Shown one piece after another: positions 52,901-57,440 of a DNA stretch of 64,000 bases. The notes below the pieces were generated by a model, which was given only the letters and a program-made list of their open reading frames with translations, did not search any database and was not told the origin of the DNA. The translations under genes and the position numbers were made by a program. This DNA comes from Reticulitermes speratus (taxonomy: Eukaryota; Arthropoda; Insecta; Blattodea; Rhinotermitidae): assembly GCA_021186555.1 (NCBI GenBank), contig JAJKFL010000012.1, positions 1,922,001-1,986,000 on the forward strand, given 5' to 3'. Positions within the stretch are counted from its first letter, which is position 1; every line of letters starts with the position of its first letter.

Positions 52901-54747
52901 CTGACACTGCTGTACCAGGTCAAGCCAGGCGTGTGTGACCAGAGCTTTGGAATCCATGTAGCTGAGATGGCGCGCTTTCCCAGACATGTTATAGAGGTGA
53001 GTTTGGTGTTCCAGTGTTGGCACTGCACAATTAGTGTGTTTTGTAATGTGGTGCATCTGTGACTTGGTTTCTTGTCTTACAGTACGCAAAGAAGAAACAG
53101 GATGAGCTTGAGGATTACCAGAGGGTGAGCTTCCCCTGCAGCGACACGCAGAACAAGCACAAGATTATTGAGGTGAGACTTTTATGGAGAATCTGCAAGG
53201 CTCCTTATCTAACTAAGTCTATGGAGCAGAGTCCTTGAGAAGCTAATACTTCCTCAGCTAGTCAAGAAATTCCCAGCATATTATGGAACTCAAAGGTTCA
53301 TTATCACGTTTACAAGAGCCTGCCACCTGTTCCTATGCTGAGCCAGCTGCAATCCAGTTCTTACTCCCCCCCCCCCAATTCTGTTTCTTGAAGAGCCATT
53401 TTAATATTGTCCTCACATCTGTGCCTAGGTGTTCAAAGTGGTTTCTTTCCTAAAGGTTTTCCCACCAACACCCTCTATACACCCCTCCTTTCTCTGATAT
53501 GTGCCACATACCCAGCTTATCTAATTCAGATCACGAAGCTCCTCATTATGCATTCTTCTCCACTTCCCTGTTACCTCGTCCCTCTTAGGCGCAAATATCT
53601 TCCTCAGCACCCTATCTTCGAACACTCTCAGCCCATGTTCTTCCCTCAGTGTGAGAGACCAAGTTTCACACTCATATAACAACAGACAAAATTGTTCTCC
53701 CACTGGACAGATTTCTGTGAAATTTTATATTGGGGATTTTTACTAAAGTCTGTCTTGAAAATATATGTTTGGTTAAAACTTGACAAAAATAACAAGCACT
53801 TTATGTTTGTGACTACTTTGGTTACAAACACCACAGTTGCTGTGCTTAGTAAAGTTACTTTGGTTACCAGCGCTACAAATGTCCGTGTGGTAACTACGGT
53901 TACATGCGTGCACCAGATGTATTTCACTCTGTAGTGATTTCCTATCTTGTTTCTGTCAATTTAACCAAAATTGGTGCTTTAACATTTTTCATGAATTCTC
54001 AGTATTAAATTTCATGACAATTCATTAGCAGTTGTCAATTGTTGCAGCAGTGGCAGAGCAGTTAACATGCATTGTCAAGTTGCGCTGGATGGAGGCAGTT
54101 AACACTGCAGTTGTCAATTGTTGCAGTGGATCAAGCAGTTGTAACTGCATTTCAATTGTTGCAGCGGATGGGCAGAGCAGTTGTAACACTGCAGTTGTCA
54201 AATTGTTGCAGCTGGATGGGAGCAGTTGTACACTGCAGTTGTCAAATTGTTGCAGCGGATGGGCAGAGCAGTTGTAACTGCAGTTGTCAAATTGCAGCTG
54301 ATGGCAAGCGTTTTAACAGCATTGCATATTGGCTAAACAGTGCAATATGGCAGGAAACGTGCTGTTGTTTTGTATGGTGGAGTCTCTTATTTCGAGAATA
54401 CACATTTCATACATCTGAGGCAGATACTTGGCTTTGAGGGAGATGCAGCAAGAGTTCACATAGCAATATGCTCCTGACTAGTATACACAATGCACCTGGT
54501 TCAAATCCCTGGCATCAGTGAATAACCAAGAACCAACCAGGGAAGAGCATTTCTGTACAAGATGTGATGTGAACTTTGTGTGTTGCAGGAAGCTGAACAG
54601 CTGATGGCTGAGTTCCTGCAGAGGTGCAAGGAACTGCGAACAGAAGGCAGAAGTGAGGCAGAATTGCGAGAAGAAGTGGAGAAGCTTAAAAGGGAAGTGA
54701 CGGCTCGCAATAATGCTTATATCATGGCACTGCTGGCACAGTCATAG
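13914..54747 (+). CDS. MSH2: MSH2, DNA mismatch repair protein, complete 17-exon gene
   Basis: MSH2 pairs with MSH6 or MSH3 in the nucleus to recognise mismatches and loops and start ATP-dependent repair. Exons: 13914-13947, 14182-14231, 29211-29471, 34212-34322, 35285-35455, 36725-36913, 38017-38204, 38448-38645, 40813-41027, 45258-45403, 46080-46251, 49579-49800, 51867-52099, 52604-52695, 52774-52996, 53083-53172, 54589-54747. All introns are GT-AG and phases agree, giving 2754 nt and 917 residues; human MSH2 has 934. Mismatch-binding domain is roughly 1-110, connector 110-290, lever and clamp 290-610, ATPase 610-840, C-terminal dimerisation tail 840-917. Walker [10 protein letters not shown] is at 662-670, Walker [11 protein letters not shown] at about 739-748, H-loop FATHFHEL at 773-780. 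No disabling change was found. Introns 2, 3 and 9 are swollen with repeats, and intron 2 hosts an antisense nested gene. The start codon context is ACCATGG. Confidence 0.95.
14182..14231 (+). CDS. MSH2: MSH2 exon 2
   Basis: Encodes [16 protein letters not shown], completing the N-terminal strand of the mismatch-binding domain. Acceptor TTATTGCAG, donor GTAAGA. In vertebrates this stretch belongs to one exon with exon 1, so there is an additional intron here. Confidence 0.88.
14858..15614. other. MSH2 intron 2, nothing recognised
   Basis: Unique-looking AT-rich intron sequence. The CAGGGGCGAAACCAAGGGGG start at 14731 hints at a decayed MITE, but no second end was found. Confidence 0.4.
15615..15835 (+). 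mobile_element. tRNA-derived SINE-like repeat
   Basis: Promoter-like TAACTGAGCCACTGAAGACT and B-box-like GGTTTAATTCTGGG, then GGGATTTTTTCC; resembles tRNA-derived SINEs. No target duplication found. Confidence 0.4.
16135..17912 (-). CDS. secreted Gln/Asn-rich repeat protein with cationic C-terminal helix, nested in MSH2 intron 2
   Basis: Minus-strand ATG at 17912, TAA at 16137-16135. The start is a hydrophobic signal peptide, [18 protein letters not shown], probably cut before KPMPGDW. About 60 residues later come roughly 14 copies of an 81-bp (27-residue) repeat: [19 protein letters not shown] and IEQVGHQQ. A unique tail follows, ending in the lysine-rich stretch [20 protein letters not shown] and then [16 protein letters not shown]: nine Lys against three acidic residues, with a WWKKI start recalling cecropin-type helices. 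Single-base differences in several repeats (unit spacing 79, 80 or 89 instead of 81) break the frame. Each is at a short homopolymer, so assembly error is likelier than decay, because both unique ends remain open. A splice acceptor, TGTTTCAG, abuts the ATG, implying a 5' non-coding exon upstream. Function is inferred: secreted defence or structural protein. I cannot name the family. Confidence 0.72.
16566..17735 (-). repeat. 81-bp coding tandem repeat, about 14 copies
   Basis: Unit boundaries can be followed by the plus-strand string CCAACTTGTTGG, recurring at about 16591, 16671, 16752, 16832, 16911, 16992, 17081, 17161, 17242, 17322, 17403, 17483, 17565 and 17646. Encodes the Q/N/E-rich body of the nested secreted protein. 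Confidence 0.9.
17956..19003. repeat. 33-bp minisatellite, about 32 copies, upstream of the nested gene
   Basis: Unit AATAGTGCGAACTGCCTAGT followed by GACACAGAGGC(T/A)T. Variants are mostly single substitutions. Several one-base deletions cluster at 18530-18610 and 18890-18925, suggesting poor local consensus. It begins 44 bases upstream of the nested gene's start codon, so it lies in its presumed first intron or promoter. Period 33 makes all frames look open. Confidence 0.95.
19075..19190 (-). mobile_element. LINE family B fragment
   Basis: Short degenerate match to the segment at 19680-19745 (CCATCTTTATGTTATTGTC, GGTCTTCCAAG). Confidence 0.5.
19496..20590 (-). mobile_element. LINE family B, 5'-truncated copy with RT remains
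   Basis: Minus strand carries RT motif region [20 protein letters not shown], then [13 protein letters not shown] (active-site YADD decayed to YGDN), later [52 protein letters not shown] and [12 protein letters not shown]. The 3' end is a (TTAG)n-type tail, seen as AACTAACTAACTAACT at 19499. Frameshifts separate the two ORF pieces. Same family as at least eight fragments in this window. Confidence 0.85.
20640..21262 (+). mobile_element. LINE family B fragment, plus strand, split by a MITE
   Basis: Degenerate 3' segment of family B from VVLYGCE(M)-like sequence to the CTCAACAAGGGCTCTGCTCC end. A hAT-type MITE interrupts it at 20929-21081. Confidence 0.7.
20929..21081. mobile_element. hAT-type MITE nested in a LINE fragment
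   Basis: Ends CAGGGGTGCACAA and, inverted, CATGGGTGCATAA. Flanks GATTTAAG and TATTGGAG agree at 5 of 8. The LINE reading resumes at TGGAGGAAAATG after it. Confidence 0.65.
21263..23854. other. MSH2 intron 2, mostly unrecognised
   Basis: Apart from the SINE fragment at 22000-22200 no element ends or exons were recognised. Confidence 0.4.
22000..22200 (-). mobile_element. SINE family 2 fragment
   Basis: Shares GGGTGACGCCCACAGCCAGT-type body and the GTTGCACCCTGGATCATCG B-box region (inverted) with 46650-46870 and 58275-58560. Confidence 0.5.
23855..24110 (-). mobile_element. SINE family 3, copy 1
   Basis: Minus strand carries GCATAGCAATATGCTCCCGG and the B-box GGTTCAAATCC. The same sequence, with an internal deletion, occurs at 54395-54575. 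Confidence 0.6.
24870..25080. repeat. family C foldback element
   Basis: Contains paired segments around GTAGTGTCTTCATTTTTAGG and GTACTGCAGTCCTTTGAAAC, similar to 47130-47380. Confidence 0.5.
25620..26848. mobile_element. pogo/Tigger-type non-autonomous DNA transposon
   Basis: Ends CAGTAGTCCCTTGGTCATCC and, inverted, CGGTAGCCCCTTGGTAATCC, flanked by TA (25618-25619, 26849-26850). The interior repeats an AACA-rich segment about 170 bp apart (25808, 25978) and holds TTA microsatellites. No transposase ORF seen. Confidence 0.8.
26901..27114. repeat. 30-bp minisatellite, 7 copies
   Basis: Unit GTGGCTGTAAGTGACTGTCC followed by TTGTTGCCCT. Copy 5 carries extra bases at homopolymers (27039-27055). 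Confidence 0.97.
27560..27860 (+). mobile_element. LINE family B fragment
   Basis: Reads in broken frames [30 protein letters not shown] and the ATATGGCTCAGGATAGGGAC end of the family. Confidence 0.7.
28040..28580 (-). mobile_element. LINE family B fragment
   Basis: Minus strand shows [20 protein letters not shown] and [18 protein letters not shown], with continuing similarity to the (R)RVLRK-type segment near 28400. Confidence 0.7.
28770..28980. repeat. family C foldback element
   Basis: Shares GAAGGCACTGTGACCCTTTG and ACAGCATAATGTCCTAGAAG-type sequence with the other family C copies. Confidence 0.45.
29211..29471 (+). CDS. MSH2: MSH2 exon 3
   Basis: Residues 29-115, mismatch-binding domain. 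[16 protein letters not shown] contains the conserved FxR(G)D(Y/F)[13 protein letters not shown] is near-identical to other MSH2 proteins. Lies 15 kb downstream of exon 2. Confidence 0.95.
30010..30400 (+). repeat. dispersed repeat family D
   Basis: About 390 bp similar to 39150-39535 (GGTTCCAACAAATGGGGATG, TTTTATGTCTTATTACTGG, GAAAATGGATTCATATG). A LINE 3' end sits exactly at its end. Confidence 0.7.
30398..33830 (-). mobile_element. RTE-like LINE, nearly full length, in MSH2 intron 3
   Basis: The 5' UTR (about 33425-33830, including the GC-rich GCTAAGCCGGCGGTAGCATT region) precedes one long ORF. The 3' end is a (ATGA)n tail, the simple-repeat end typical of RTE elements. Target duplication not identified, partly because a 23-bp array abuts the 5' end. 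Same orientation opposite to MSH2, so its signals are not read in the MSH2 transcript. Confidence 0.88.
30410..33424 (-). CDS. LINE endonuclease-reverse transcriptase, intact 1004-residue ORF
   Basis: Copies the element's RNA at a nicked target. The apurinic-type endonuclease spans about 47-290, with TWNVR at 51-55, GDWNS at 186-190 and SDHNLL at 279-284. The reverse transcriptase spans about 545-800, with [15 protein letters not shown] near 643-657 and the active site [10 protein letters not shown] at 744-753. The C-terminal region includes [14 protein letters not shown] and [10 protein letters not shown]. No stop or frameshift interrupts it, so the copy is young. The stop codon TGA is formed at the junction with the ATGA tail (codons ACA GAA TGA). 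Start at 33424 is the first ATG of the long frame; initiation could be slightly further downstream. Confidence 0.93.
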   Translation of the reverse strand: MLPLETKHSGGKLLPHSDLRGGVFLGETPRGNDYRQKQKTQNEQNSFKIGTWNVRTLNQGGKLENLKKEMQKNAVSVLGVSEVRWKGQGEIKSGDYTVYYSGGDSAERGVAIVVHKSVVKSVVKKSVYSDRIIAIKLQAEPVSILIVQVYMPTSDYEDDEVEELYDIIEEILEEDGKGATNTIIMGDWNSVVGDKAHHNTVGPYGLGRRNQRGQMLIDFCERNGLVITNTWFKKPKRRLYTWKSPGDRNRYQLDYVLVKQRFRNSVKDVQTLPGADIDSDHNLLVAKICTRLKKIMRFHKKKPRWDLEKLYAQRQVVHDRLEEKLGAIKCESGNVEVQWNNIKKCVLDTMSGLVGKVERRARKPWITQEMISKMDERRKWKNVNNEEGRKNYRRLRNELKRATDNAKKEYLESICDEIIEFQRIGRYDLMYMKTKELGWKENHGIQNIGIEDSQGNIIINQRRVLQIWENYITELYDRANRPEHLDVEPEDEVDEDEKGPHILQSEVEKAIKEMRDKKATGDDDVPGDVLKLLGEGGLRLMTQMINSMYVTGEWPRDFIEVTMIALKKKPKATKCSDHRTISIIAHAAKIVARILRRRIERKIEDALGEDQFGFRRGKGTRDAIGMLRIISERTLVIDEELCACFIDWQKAFDRVNWTKLMQILKGIGIDWRERRLISKLYMEQSVKIRLDQGETRSVKIGRGVRQGCCLSPILFNLYSEYLTKEALEGFGDFKIGGQVIGTVKYADDLVLLAREEKVLQGMIDRLIEIGRRYGMEMNVGKTKVMKISRQPSPMKIMIDQKQLENVEYFNYLGSMITSDARCTREIKSRIAMAKAAFNKKKNLFTSKLELNLRKKLVKCYVWSIALYGAETWTLRKADQKYLESFEMWCWRRMEKISWTDRVRNEEVLHRVKEERNILHTIKRRKANWIGHILRRNCLLKHVIEGKLEGRIEMTGRRGRRRKQLLDDLKEKKRYWKLKEEALDRTLWRTRFGRGYGPVVRQTTE
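33829..34172. repeat. 23-bp minisatellite, about 15 copies
   Basis: Unit AGTGAAGTATGAATGGTGCA followed by TGT, with variants GTGTG(TG). Directly abuts the LINE 5' end and ends 40 bp before MSH2 exon 4. Confidence 0.95.
34212..34322 (+). CDS. MSH2: MSH2 exon 4
   Basis: Residues 116-152; [19 protein letters not shown] matches the conserved SPGNL.QFE..LF segment at the start of the connector domain. Donor GTGAGT. Confidence 0.93.
34390..35095. repeat. foldback element with about 105-bp inverted arms, each with hammerhead-like motif
   Basis: The left arm 34390-34495 and the right arm 34990-35095 are inverted copies. Minus strand 34448-34480 reads CTGAAGATGGAAGC...CCTCCAAAACGTC; plus strand 35000-35040 reads CTGAAGATGGAGGC...CTCCAAAATT. 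The interior carries a histone-type stem-loop at 34836-34851. Confidence 0.7.
34836..34851 (+). promoter_or_regulatory. histone-type 3' stem-loop GGCCCTTTTCAGGGCC
   Basis: Six-base stem GGCCCU/AGGGCC with UUUC loop matches the consensus of replication-dependent histone mRNA ends. No histone reading frame lies upstream, so the function is unproven. Confidence 0.4.
35285..35455 (+). CDS. MSH2: MSH2 exon 5
   Basis: Residues 153-209, connector domain: [20 protein letters not shown] and [19 protein letters not shown]. Acceptor TTTGTGCAG, donor GTGAGT. Confidence 0.95.
35599..36148. repeat. 61-62-bp minisatellite, 9 copies, in MSH2 intron 5
   Basis: Unit GATGTGGGTATTGACTGTAA followed by GACAGGTACTGTGCATGATTTCAGG... 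; copies alternate between CGATGTAGA and AATGTACA joints. Confidence 0.95.
36152..36204. repeat. short palindrome next to the 61-bp array
   Basis: Left GATGTCTGCTCT...TTTTGGGATATTA, spacer CGC, right arm complementary over about 24 bp with a 2-base bulge. Confidence 0.8.
36302..36500 (+). mobile_element. SINE family 2, plus strand
   Basis: tRNA-like head GTGACCAGGCTATGGGCTGG with B-box GGTTTGATTCC, then the GGACCCACCCAGCTTCCTCT body and GTTGACCACACTTACCAC. Confidence 0.6.
36725..36913 (+). CDS. MSH2: MSH2 exon 6
   Basis: Residues 210-272, end of connector: [34 protein letters not shown]. Acceptor TTGTTCAG, donor GTAAGA. Confidence 0.95.
37294..37761. mobile_element. pogo-like MITE split by a LINE fragment
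   Basis: Ends CAGCAGGCCCTCGATTTAAC and, inverted, CAGTAGACCCTCGATTTAAT with TA on both sides (37292-37293, 37762-37763). Confidence 0.8.
37526..37676 (+). mobile_element. LINE family B 3' end nested in the MITE
   Basis: Reads GATAGGGACAGGTGGCGGGC to a TTAGTTAG tail. Flanks TTTACGACAGG and TTTATGACAGG look like an 11-bp target duplication. Confidence 0.8.
38017..38204 (+). CDS. MSH2: MSH2 exon 7
   Basis: Residues 273-334, start of lever domain: [28 protein letters not shown] and the conserved KC(R)-type TSQGRR junction shared with exon 8. Ends in phase 2. Confidence 0.95.
38448..38645 (+). CDS. MSH2: MSH2 exon 8
   Basis: Residues 335-400: [12 protein letters not shown], the universal MutS-family (R)L..W(L/I).QPL motif, then a lever helix ending LQDCYR. 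Donor GTGTGG is weak but in phase. Confidence 0.94.
39150..39535 (+). repeat. dispersed repeat family D
   Basis: Matches 30010-30400 through TTTTTATTACTGGTATTTTG and AAATGGATTTTGATTTTTGTG. Its end merges into the 39-bp array. Confidence 0.7.
39535..39946. repeat. 39-bp minisatellite, 10.5 copies, in MSH2 intron 8
   Basis: Unit ACAGTGTGACAGTAGCATCA followed by GCTGTGGGTGAGACAGAGT. The last part decays into shorter GTGACAGT repeats. Confidence 0.97.
40401..40614. repeat. palindromic foldback with hammerhead-like motif in each arm
   Basis: Arms of about 100 bp. Plus strand 40526-40568 reads CTGAAGATGGGAC, loop, GTCCCAAAATGTTGG. The left arm carries the same on the minus strand with AAAACGTTGG. 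Confidence 0.85.
40813..41027 (+). CDS. MSH2: MSH2 exon 9
   Basis: Residues 401-472: [37 protein letters not shown], start of the clamp. The donor is G|GTGTGA. The reading frame stays open past this donor to 41560 through a SINE piece and a 63-bp array. Confidence 0.94.
41085..41190 (+). mobile_element. SINE family 2 tail fragment
   Basis: CCCTCTAGTGCCAAGGTTAAGA and GCCTTCATGGCATGG then AACTTTATGCTTACTT correspond to the SINE end seen at 51010-51111. The tail grades into the 63-bp array. Confidence 0.55.
41186..41632. repeat. 63-bp minisatellite, 7 copies, in MSH2 intron 9
   Basis: Unit GGGACAGTTGTACTTTATGC...GTCAGTGAGTGAT. Open in the MSH2 exon-9 frame up to 41560. Confidence 0.96.
41738..42076. 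repeat. large foldback: 160-bp arms, 11-bp spacer, two hammerhead-like motifs
   Basis: Left arm 41738-41900, spacer 41901-41911, right arm 41912-42076. Plus strand: CCCC 41982-41985, CTGAGAA 41986-41992, T, GGCACA/TGTGCC stem, GAAA 42009-42012, then ATGTA and GGGG 42021-42024. The left arm carries a version with AAAA instead of GAAA on the minus strand. Confidence 0.88.
42216..44779. repeat. 45-bp satellite array, about 57 copies, in MSH2 intron 9
   Basis: Unit AAGTCTATACATATCCTACA(A/G)TGCTGTGACC...CAGTCT. Variation is nearly confined to A/G at two positions. Encodes a spurious 883-codon ORF because the period is a multiple of three. Confidence 0.98.
45258..45403 (+). CDS. MSH2: MSH2 exon 10
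   Basis: Residues 473-521, clamp: [36 protein letters not shown]. The acceptor TGTTAAG is preceded by a pyrimidine-poor stretch. Lies after the 4.2-kb repeat-filled intron 9. Confidence 0.93.
46080..46251 (+). CDS. MSH2: MSH2 exon 11
   Basis: Residues 522-578: [20 protein letters not shown] through [12 protein letters not shown], the second half of clamp and lever. Donor GTCAGT. Confidence 0.94.
46650..46870 (-). mobile_element. SINE family 2 copy
   Basis: Minus strand has a tRNA-like head GTGGCTCGGCTACAGGCAGG with B-box GGTTCAATTCT, then the shared CCCACCCAGCCTCC body. Confidence 0.6.
47130..47380. repeat. family C foldback element
   Basis: Paired segments around CATTTTGAAGGACTGTAGTG (plus) and ATGATGGCACTACGATCCTT; the two halves are inverted. 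Confidence 0.6.
47741..47785 (-). ncRNA. hammerhead-like motif with 5-bp outer stem
   Basis: Minus strand: AGTCC, CTGAGGA (47780-47774), T, hairpin GAACC...GGTTTC, AAAC, ATGTA, GGACT. The outer stem AGTCC/GGACT (47741-47745 with 47781-47785) is perfect. The G of GAAA is replaced, so probably inactive. Confidence 0.35.
47786..49289. other. MSH2 intron 11, mostly unrecognised
   Basis: AT-rich, with a CTCACCTAGCGAGCACTCTC segment near 48960 and an ATTTTATTTTATTT tail resembling a SINE end. No exon. Confidence 0.4.
49290..49470. repeat. family C foldback element
   Basis: Inverted halves CATTTTGAAGGACCATAGTG and GACACTGTGATCCTTTGAAAC around a GGTCAAGTAGTTCAAG loop. Confidence 0.6.
49579..49800 (+). 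CDS. MSH2: MSH2 exon 12
   Basis: Residues 579-652: [41 protein letters not shown], leading into the ATPase domain. Donor GTAAGC in phase 1. Confidence 0.94.
50165..50450 (-). mobile_element. LINE family B fragment, very degenerate
   Basis: CTTCCTTACCTTTTATGGAA and GGTCCATTTTAATATTATCA match the family 3' region in order. Confidence 0.5.
50950..51111 (+). mobile_element. SINE family 2, 5'-truncated, with perfect target duplication
   Basis: Identical 12-bp flanks ACCACGACATCT at 50938-50949 and 51112-51123. The end is a CTTTA repeat (ACTTTACCTTTACTTTA). Confidence 0.9.
51220..51430 (+). mobile_element. SINE-like repeat, family 4
   Basis: tRNA-like head CCGGTGGTAGCGTAGCTACT and B-box-like GTTCAAGGG. 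Ends uncertain. Confidence 0.4.
51525..51540 (+). promoter_or_regulatory. second histone-type stem-loop GGCCCTTTTCAGGGCC
   Basis: Same 16 bases as at 34836-34851, again without a histone frame upstream. Lies near another CCTGCAAAACGTC motif, so probably part of the same foldback family. Confidence 0.35.
51867..52099 (+). CDS. MSH2: MSH2 exon 13 (Walker A)
   Basis: Residues 653-730: [17 protein letters not shown] is the nucleotide-binding P-loop. [27 protein letters not shown] and [10 protein letters not shown] follow, with the conserved ABC-type signature region. Confidence 0.97.
52515..52560 (-). repeat. hammerhead-like motif variant
   Basis: Minus strand reads CTGGAGAAGGAAGCGGG...CTTCCGAAATGTAGC; a hairpin flanked by CTGGAGAA and GAAA. 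Confidence 0.4.
52604..52695 (+). CDS. MSH2: MSH2 exon 14 (Walker B)
   Basis: Residues 731-760: [17 protein letters not shown] with catalytic Glu after the Walker B Asp, then AWAIAE split by the donor GA|GTAAGC. Followed by a 78-bp intron. Confidence 0.97.
52774..52996 (+). CDS. MSH2: MSH2 exon 15 (H-loop)
   Basis: Residues 761-835: [45 protein letters not shown]. Contains the switch histidine and dimer-interface residues. Confidence 0.97.
53083..53172 (+). CDS. MSH2: MSH2 exon 16
   Basis: Residues 836-865: [14 protein letters not shown], then a variable stretch and KHKIIE before the donor GTGAGA. Preceded by an 86-bp intron. Confidence 0.92.
53215..53690 (-). mobile_element. LINE family B fragment in MSH2 intron 16
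   Basis: Minus strand shows [19 protein letters not shown] and [20 protein letters not shown]. Begins 43 bases after exon 16. Confidence 0.75.
54030..54300. repeat. degenerate tandem repeat, about 5 copies, in MSH2 intron 16
   Basis: Units of about 45-55 bp built from GCAGTTGTCAAATTGTTGCAG and CGGATGGGCAGAGCAGTTGT. Each contains TTGTTGCAG, an acceptor-like string. Confidence 0.8.
54395..54575 (+). mobile_element. SINE family 3, copy 2
   Basis: Plus-strand match to 23855-24110, with B-box GGTTCAAATCC and the AGGGAAGAGCATTTCTGTAC end. Abuts the last MSH2 acceptor. Confidence 0.6.
54589..54747 (+). CDS. MSH2: MSH2 exon 17 (stop)
   Basis: Residues 866-917 and TAG at 54745-54747. [13 protein letters not shown] and [20 protein letters not shown] match the C-terminal helix-turn-helix tail. 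The acceptor TGTGTTGCAG lies 13 bases after a SINE-like repeat. Confidence 0.93.
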   Translation, partial: EAEQLMAEFLQRCKELRTEGRSEAELREEVEKLKREVTARNNAYIMALLAQS

Positions 54748-56214
54748 CCCCAGCGACTCCACGTCAGTAAACTGAATGAGAGGAGTGAAGAACATGAGAG
54801 TTCCTGCAGGCAGTTTTGTAGTAATGTGGATATTATGCGATATTTATCGCTGTCTGCTTTACTACGTGGTTCGTTGAACTGCTGCCACTGTTCACAGTGC
54901 ACAGTCACCTCCATATATATATTTTTATTTAGATATTTCTTTTACTTTATTTTTTCATTTATGCCTCAATTTTCCTACTATTGGCGTAGAGTCTGATGTT
55001 TGCTTTATGTGTACAGTTTATTATTTTTGTACGTGGTAATTACTCGTTCATGCATAGCTTTTTTGACATACAAATTCCATTCTTGACGTCCATCTTTCCA
55101 GATAGCTGAACAACATGCCAGTATGTTTAACATCTTTATTACCTAAACATAAAAGACAGCCTCATTTATCTATTCTTCTTCTAATTCCTTCTAATTTCCA
55201 AACTCCAGATTTCAACTAAGCCATCCCATTTCTTCTGTTTCTAGTTTTGGCCAGGACACATTTCAGCACCTCCAATACCCAACATCAGTACAACTATAAG
55301 TCAAAAAAGAACAAGCACCTGTCACATTCATCTAATTTCTGTCCCTATTGTTTAACTTCAACTTGCTCCATTTTGTTCCAGAAAGTTACATTTTGTCTGT
55401 TTACACTCCTAAATCCACTCGCATTCTAAACGCCTTTTACTTACATCTGCACTGCAGTCTGGCAGTAACGTGTGTAGTTAACTCGTCTTTGTACTGATAG
55501 CAGTAACTGAAACTGATGCCAGCTGTCATTCTGACATCAGTTTTATTCCGTACATAAACGTGCCAATCAGAGTCACGTCTGTCTTGCTTTGTTTGTAATA
55601 ACAGAATGTGGTGTGGATGATTTCAAGTTTTTACAGCAGTGCTGGTGAAGATTGAAGTCTGTTGTGTCACACCGTGTCAGCTGGTGTCTGATGTGGTGGA
55701 TATGTGTCAGAGGAAACAGACCAACTGATGTGATGTCATACTCTAGAAGACTTTGATCTTCAAAATATAATATATTTGAACTGTATCTCAAAATAAAACA
55801 AATTTACCTTGCAGTTTACATAACTTTGTCATGTATTGTATTACACAGTCAAGACGCCATCTTTTGGCCTGTCATGTTAGGTTTGGGGGAAAATGCAGGT
55901 CAGTTACACATGAAAATCTATCAATGTTGAAAATATATTTCCATTCCGTCTGTCGTAGTGGTGTATGTGTATGTCATTTTTATCATTAACATACTGTGAC
56001 ATACACATTGCTGTTCTTTAGTATATGAGTAGTTCTGTTTTATTACAAATTATTAATCCAGAGGGTTCAGTATTCCTTTACACAACAATATAACTACTTT
56101 GGAAAGATAATGAAGACACATGTTTGAGACATATTACATTTTTGCACTTTGCTTAAAGCATGAAAACGAAAGGGAGATCTCAGTGTCTTAGATTTTTATA
56201 CCACAAAGTTAAAG
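54748..56214 (+). other. MSH2 3' UTR and downstream DNA
   Basis: Contains the candidate polyadenylation signal at 55792. No other gene seen. Confidence 0.4.
55792..55797 (+). terminator. candidate MSH2 polyadenylation signal AATAAA
   Basis: First clear AATAAA after the MSH2 stop, about 1.05 kb downstream. Assigned by position only. Confidence 0.35.
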
Positions 56215-56335
56215 TTCACTCAAGAACAGGCCATGAAGGCTTAGAGGGGGAGTAGAGGTGCAGCCGTACTCTTTCTTTAACCTTGGCGCCAGATGGGGGT
56301 GGGTTGTCAACACCACACGTCTGTGGTCTGACAGT
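56215..56335 (-). mobile_element. SINE family 2 tail fragment
   Basis: Inverted match to 50990-51111, including GGCCATGAAGGC and CCAGATGGGGGTGGG. Confidence 0.65.
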
Positions 56336-56457
56336 AAACTCTGCAGGATTTGAGGGTATGTGTATAAGACCAATTGCACCAAGTTGCTTGCAGGTTTGTG
56401 TATTCCTCCATTTTCCACATCTTCACCCACTCTTTCTGTAAGACTTATTTTTCTACC

Positions 56458-56495
56458 CTGAAGATGGAGGCAACAGATTCCTGCAAAATGTTTGT
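56458..56495 (+). repeat. hammerhead-like motif, degenerate
   Basis: CTGAAGATGGAGGC, loop, CCTGCAAAATGTTTG; stem partly lost. Confidence 0.35.
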
Positions 56496-57342
56496 GCTGC
56501 CTACCAAACCACCATAGTCACAACGTTCATGATTAATTGAAACCAATAAAACCATTACAAACAGTGGAAAGCATTTTCAATGTAAAATGCCCATTTGGTT
56601 CCAAGAAGCTGCTCTATGAGTCACCCTTCCTCTAGTCTCTTCAAGACTACACCATTCTTCAAGGACAGGTATAGATCACTCTCTGCACGCAGAAAGAATA
56701 CAGCACATGGCACAGCACCAGCCAGCCATGCTGCCAGAAGGGCCGTGCCAGTCTTCTCCAGATGCCAGAATGACAGAACACCTCCAAGCAATCAAGGTAC
56801 TCCAGCAGAAGATGTGGCAAGCAGGCCCTTGACAGCTTAGAAACGCGAGTGGGTCCCCAGCGAAGGCCATCCACACAGCCAGATGTGATGGGCACAGAAT
56901 GATACACTTCAGCCGGGAAACAGGACCACCCCTGGGAAAACATCGCCGAGGACCTGCCCATGCCAAGAACTTCAAATTGGCCAAGAAAGTCTAGTGGCTG
57001 GCATCACTTATGACCACTGGACGCAATCTGCATGACATCCATACAGTGCTGCATTTAGTATCCCTTTGGCTACAACTTACAGAGAGGACCCAATGATTCA
57101 CTGCGCATCACCGTGGCTACTGTGTCACAGCAAGCAAAGGCTGGCCAGCCGCAGTTTACTACGATCAATAAGGCGCTGAGAATTCTTGAATCTTTGCCCC
57201 AGAGGAGCCTGGGCCTCCACCAGGGGGAGAGGCCATACACACTGGGGATGAGGTGAGGGCAAGCAACATACATATGAATGATCGAGGCATCCCCATCACT
57301 GATGAGAGACATGGACTGGACCAACACTGGATTCTGTTTCAT
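56496..57342. other. GC-richer block of unknown origin
   Basis: Composition differs from neighbours and frames of 80-100 codons are open on both strands, but none resembles a protein I know. Adjacent to a hammerhead-like motif and a long hairpin, so it could be a mobile-element interior. Confidence 0.3.
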
Positions 57343-57440
57343 TCAGTGACAAATCCTGATCCAGACGCCAAGTCTAGCGGAACAGTACGATGCCACATTC
57401 CTTCTGCTAGACCTGACCTCTGGATCAGGATTTGTCACTG
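57343..57440. repeat. hairpin with perfect 22-bp outer arms
   Basis: CAGTGACAAATCCTGATCCA(GA) at 57343-57364 is exactly complementary to 57419-57440. Inner TCTAGC...GCTAGA also pairs. Confidence 0.85.
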
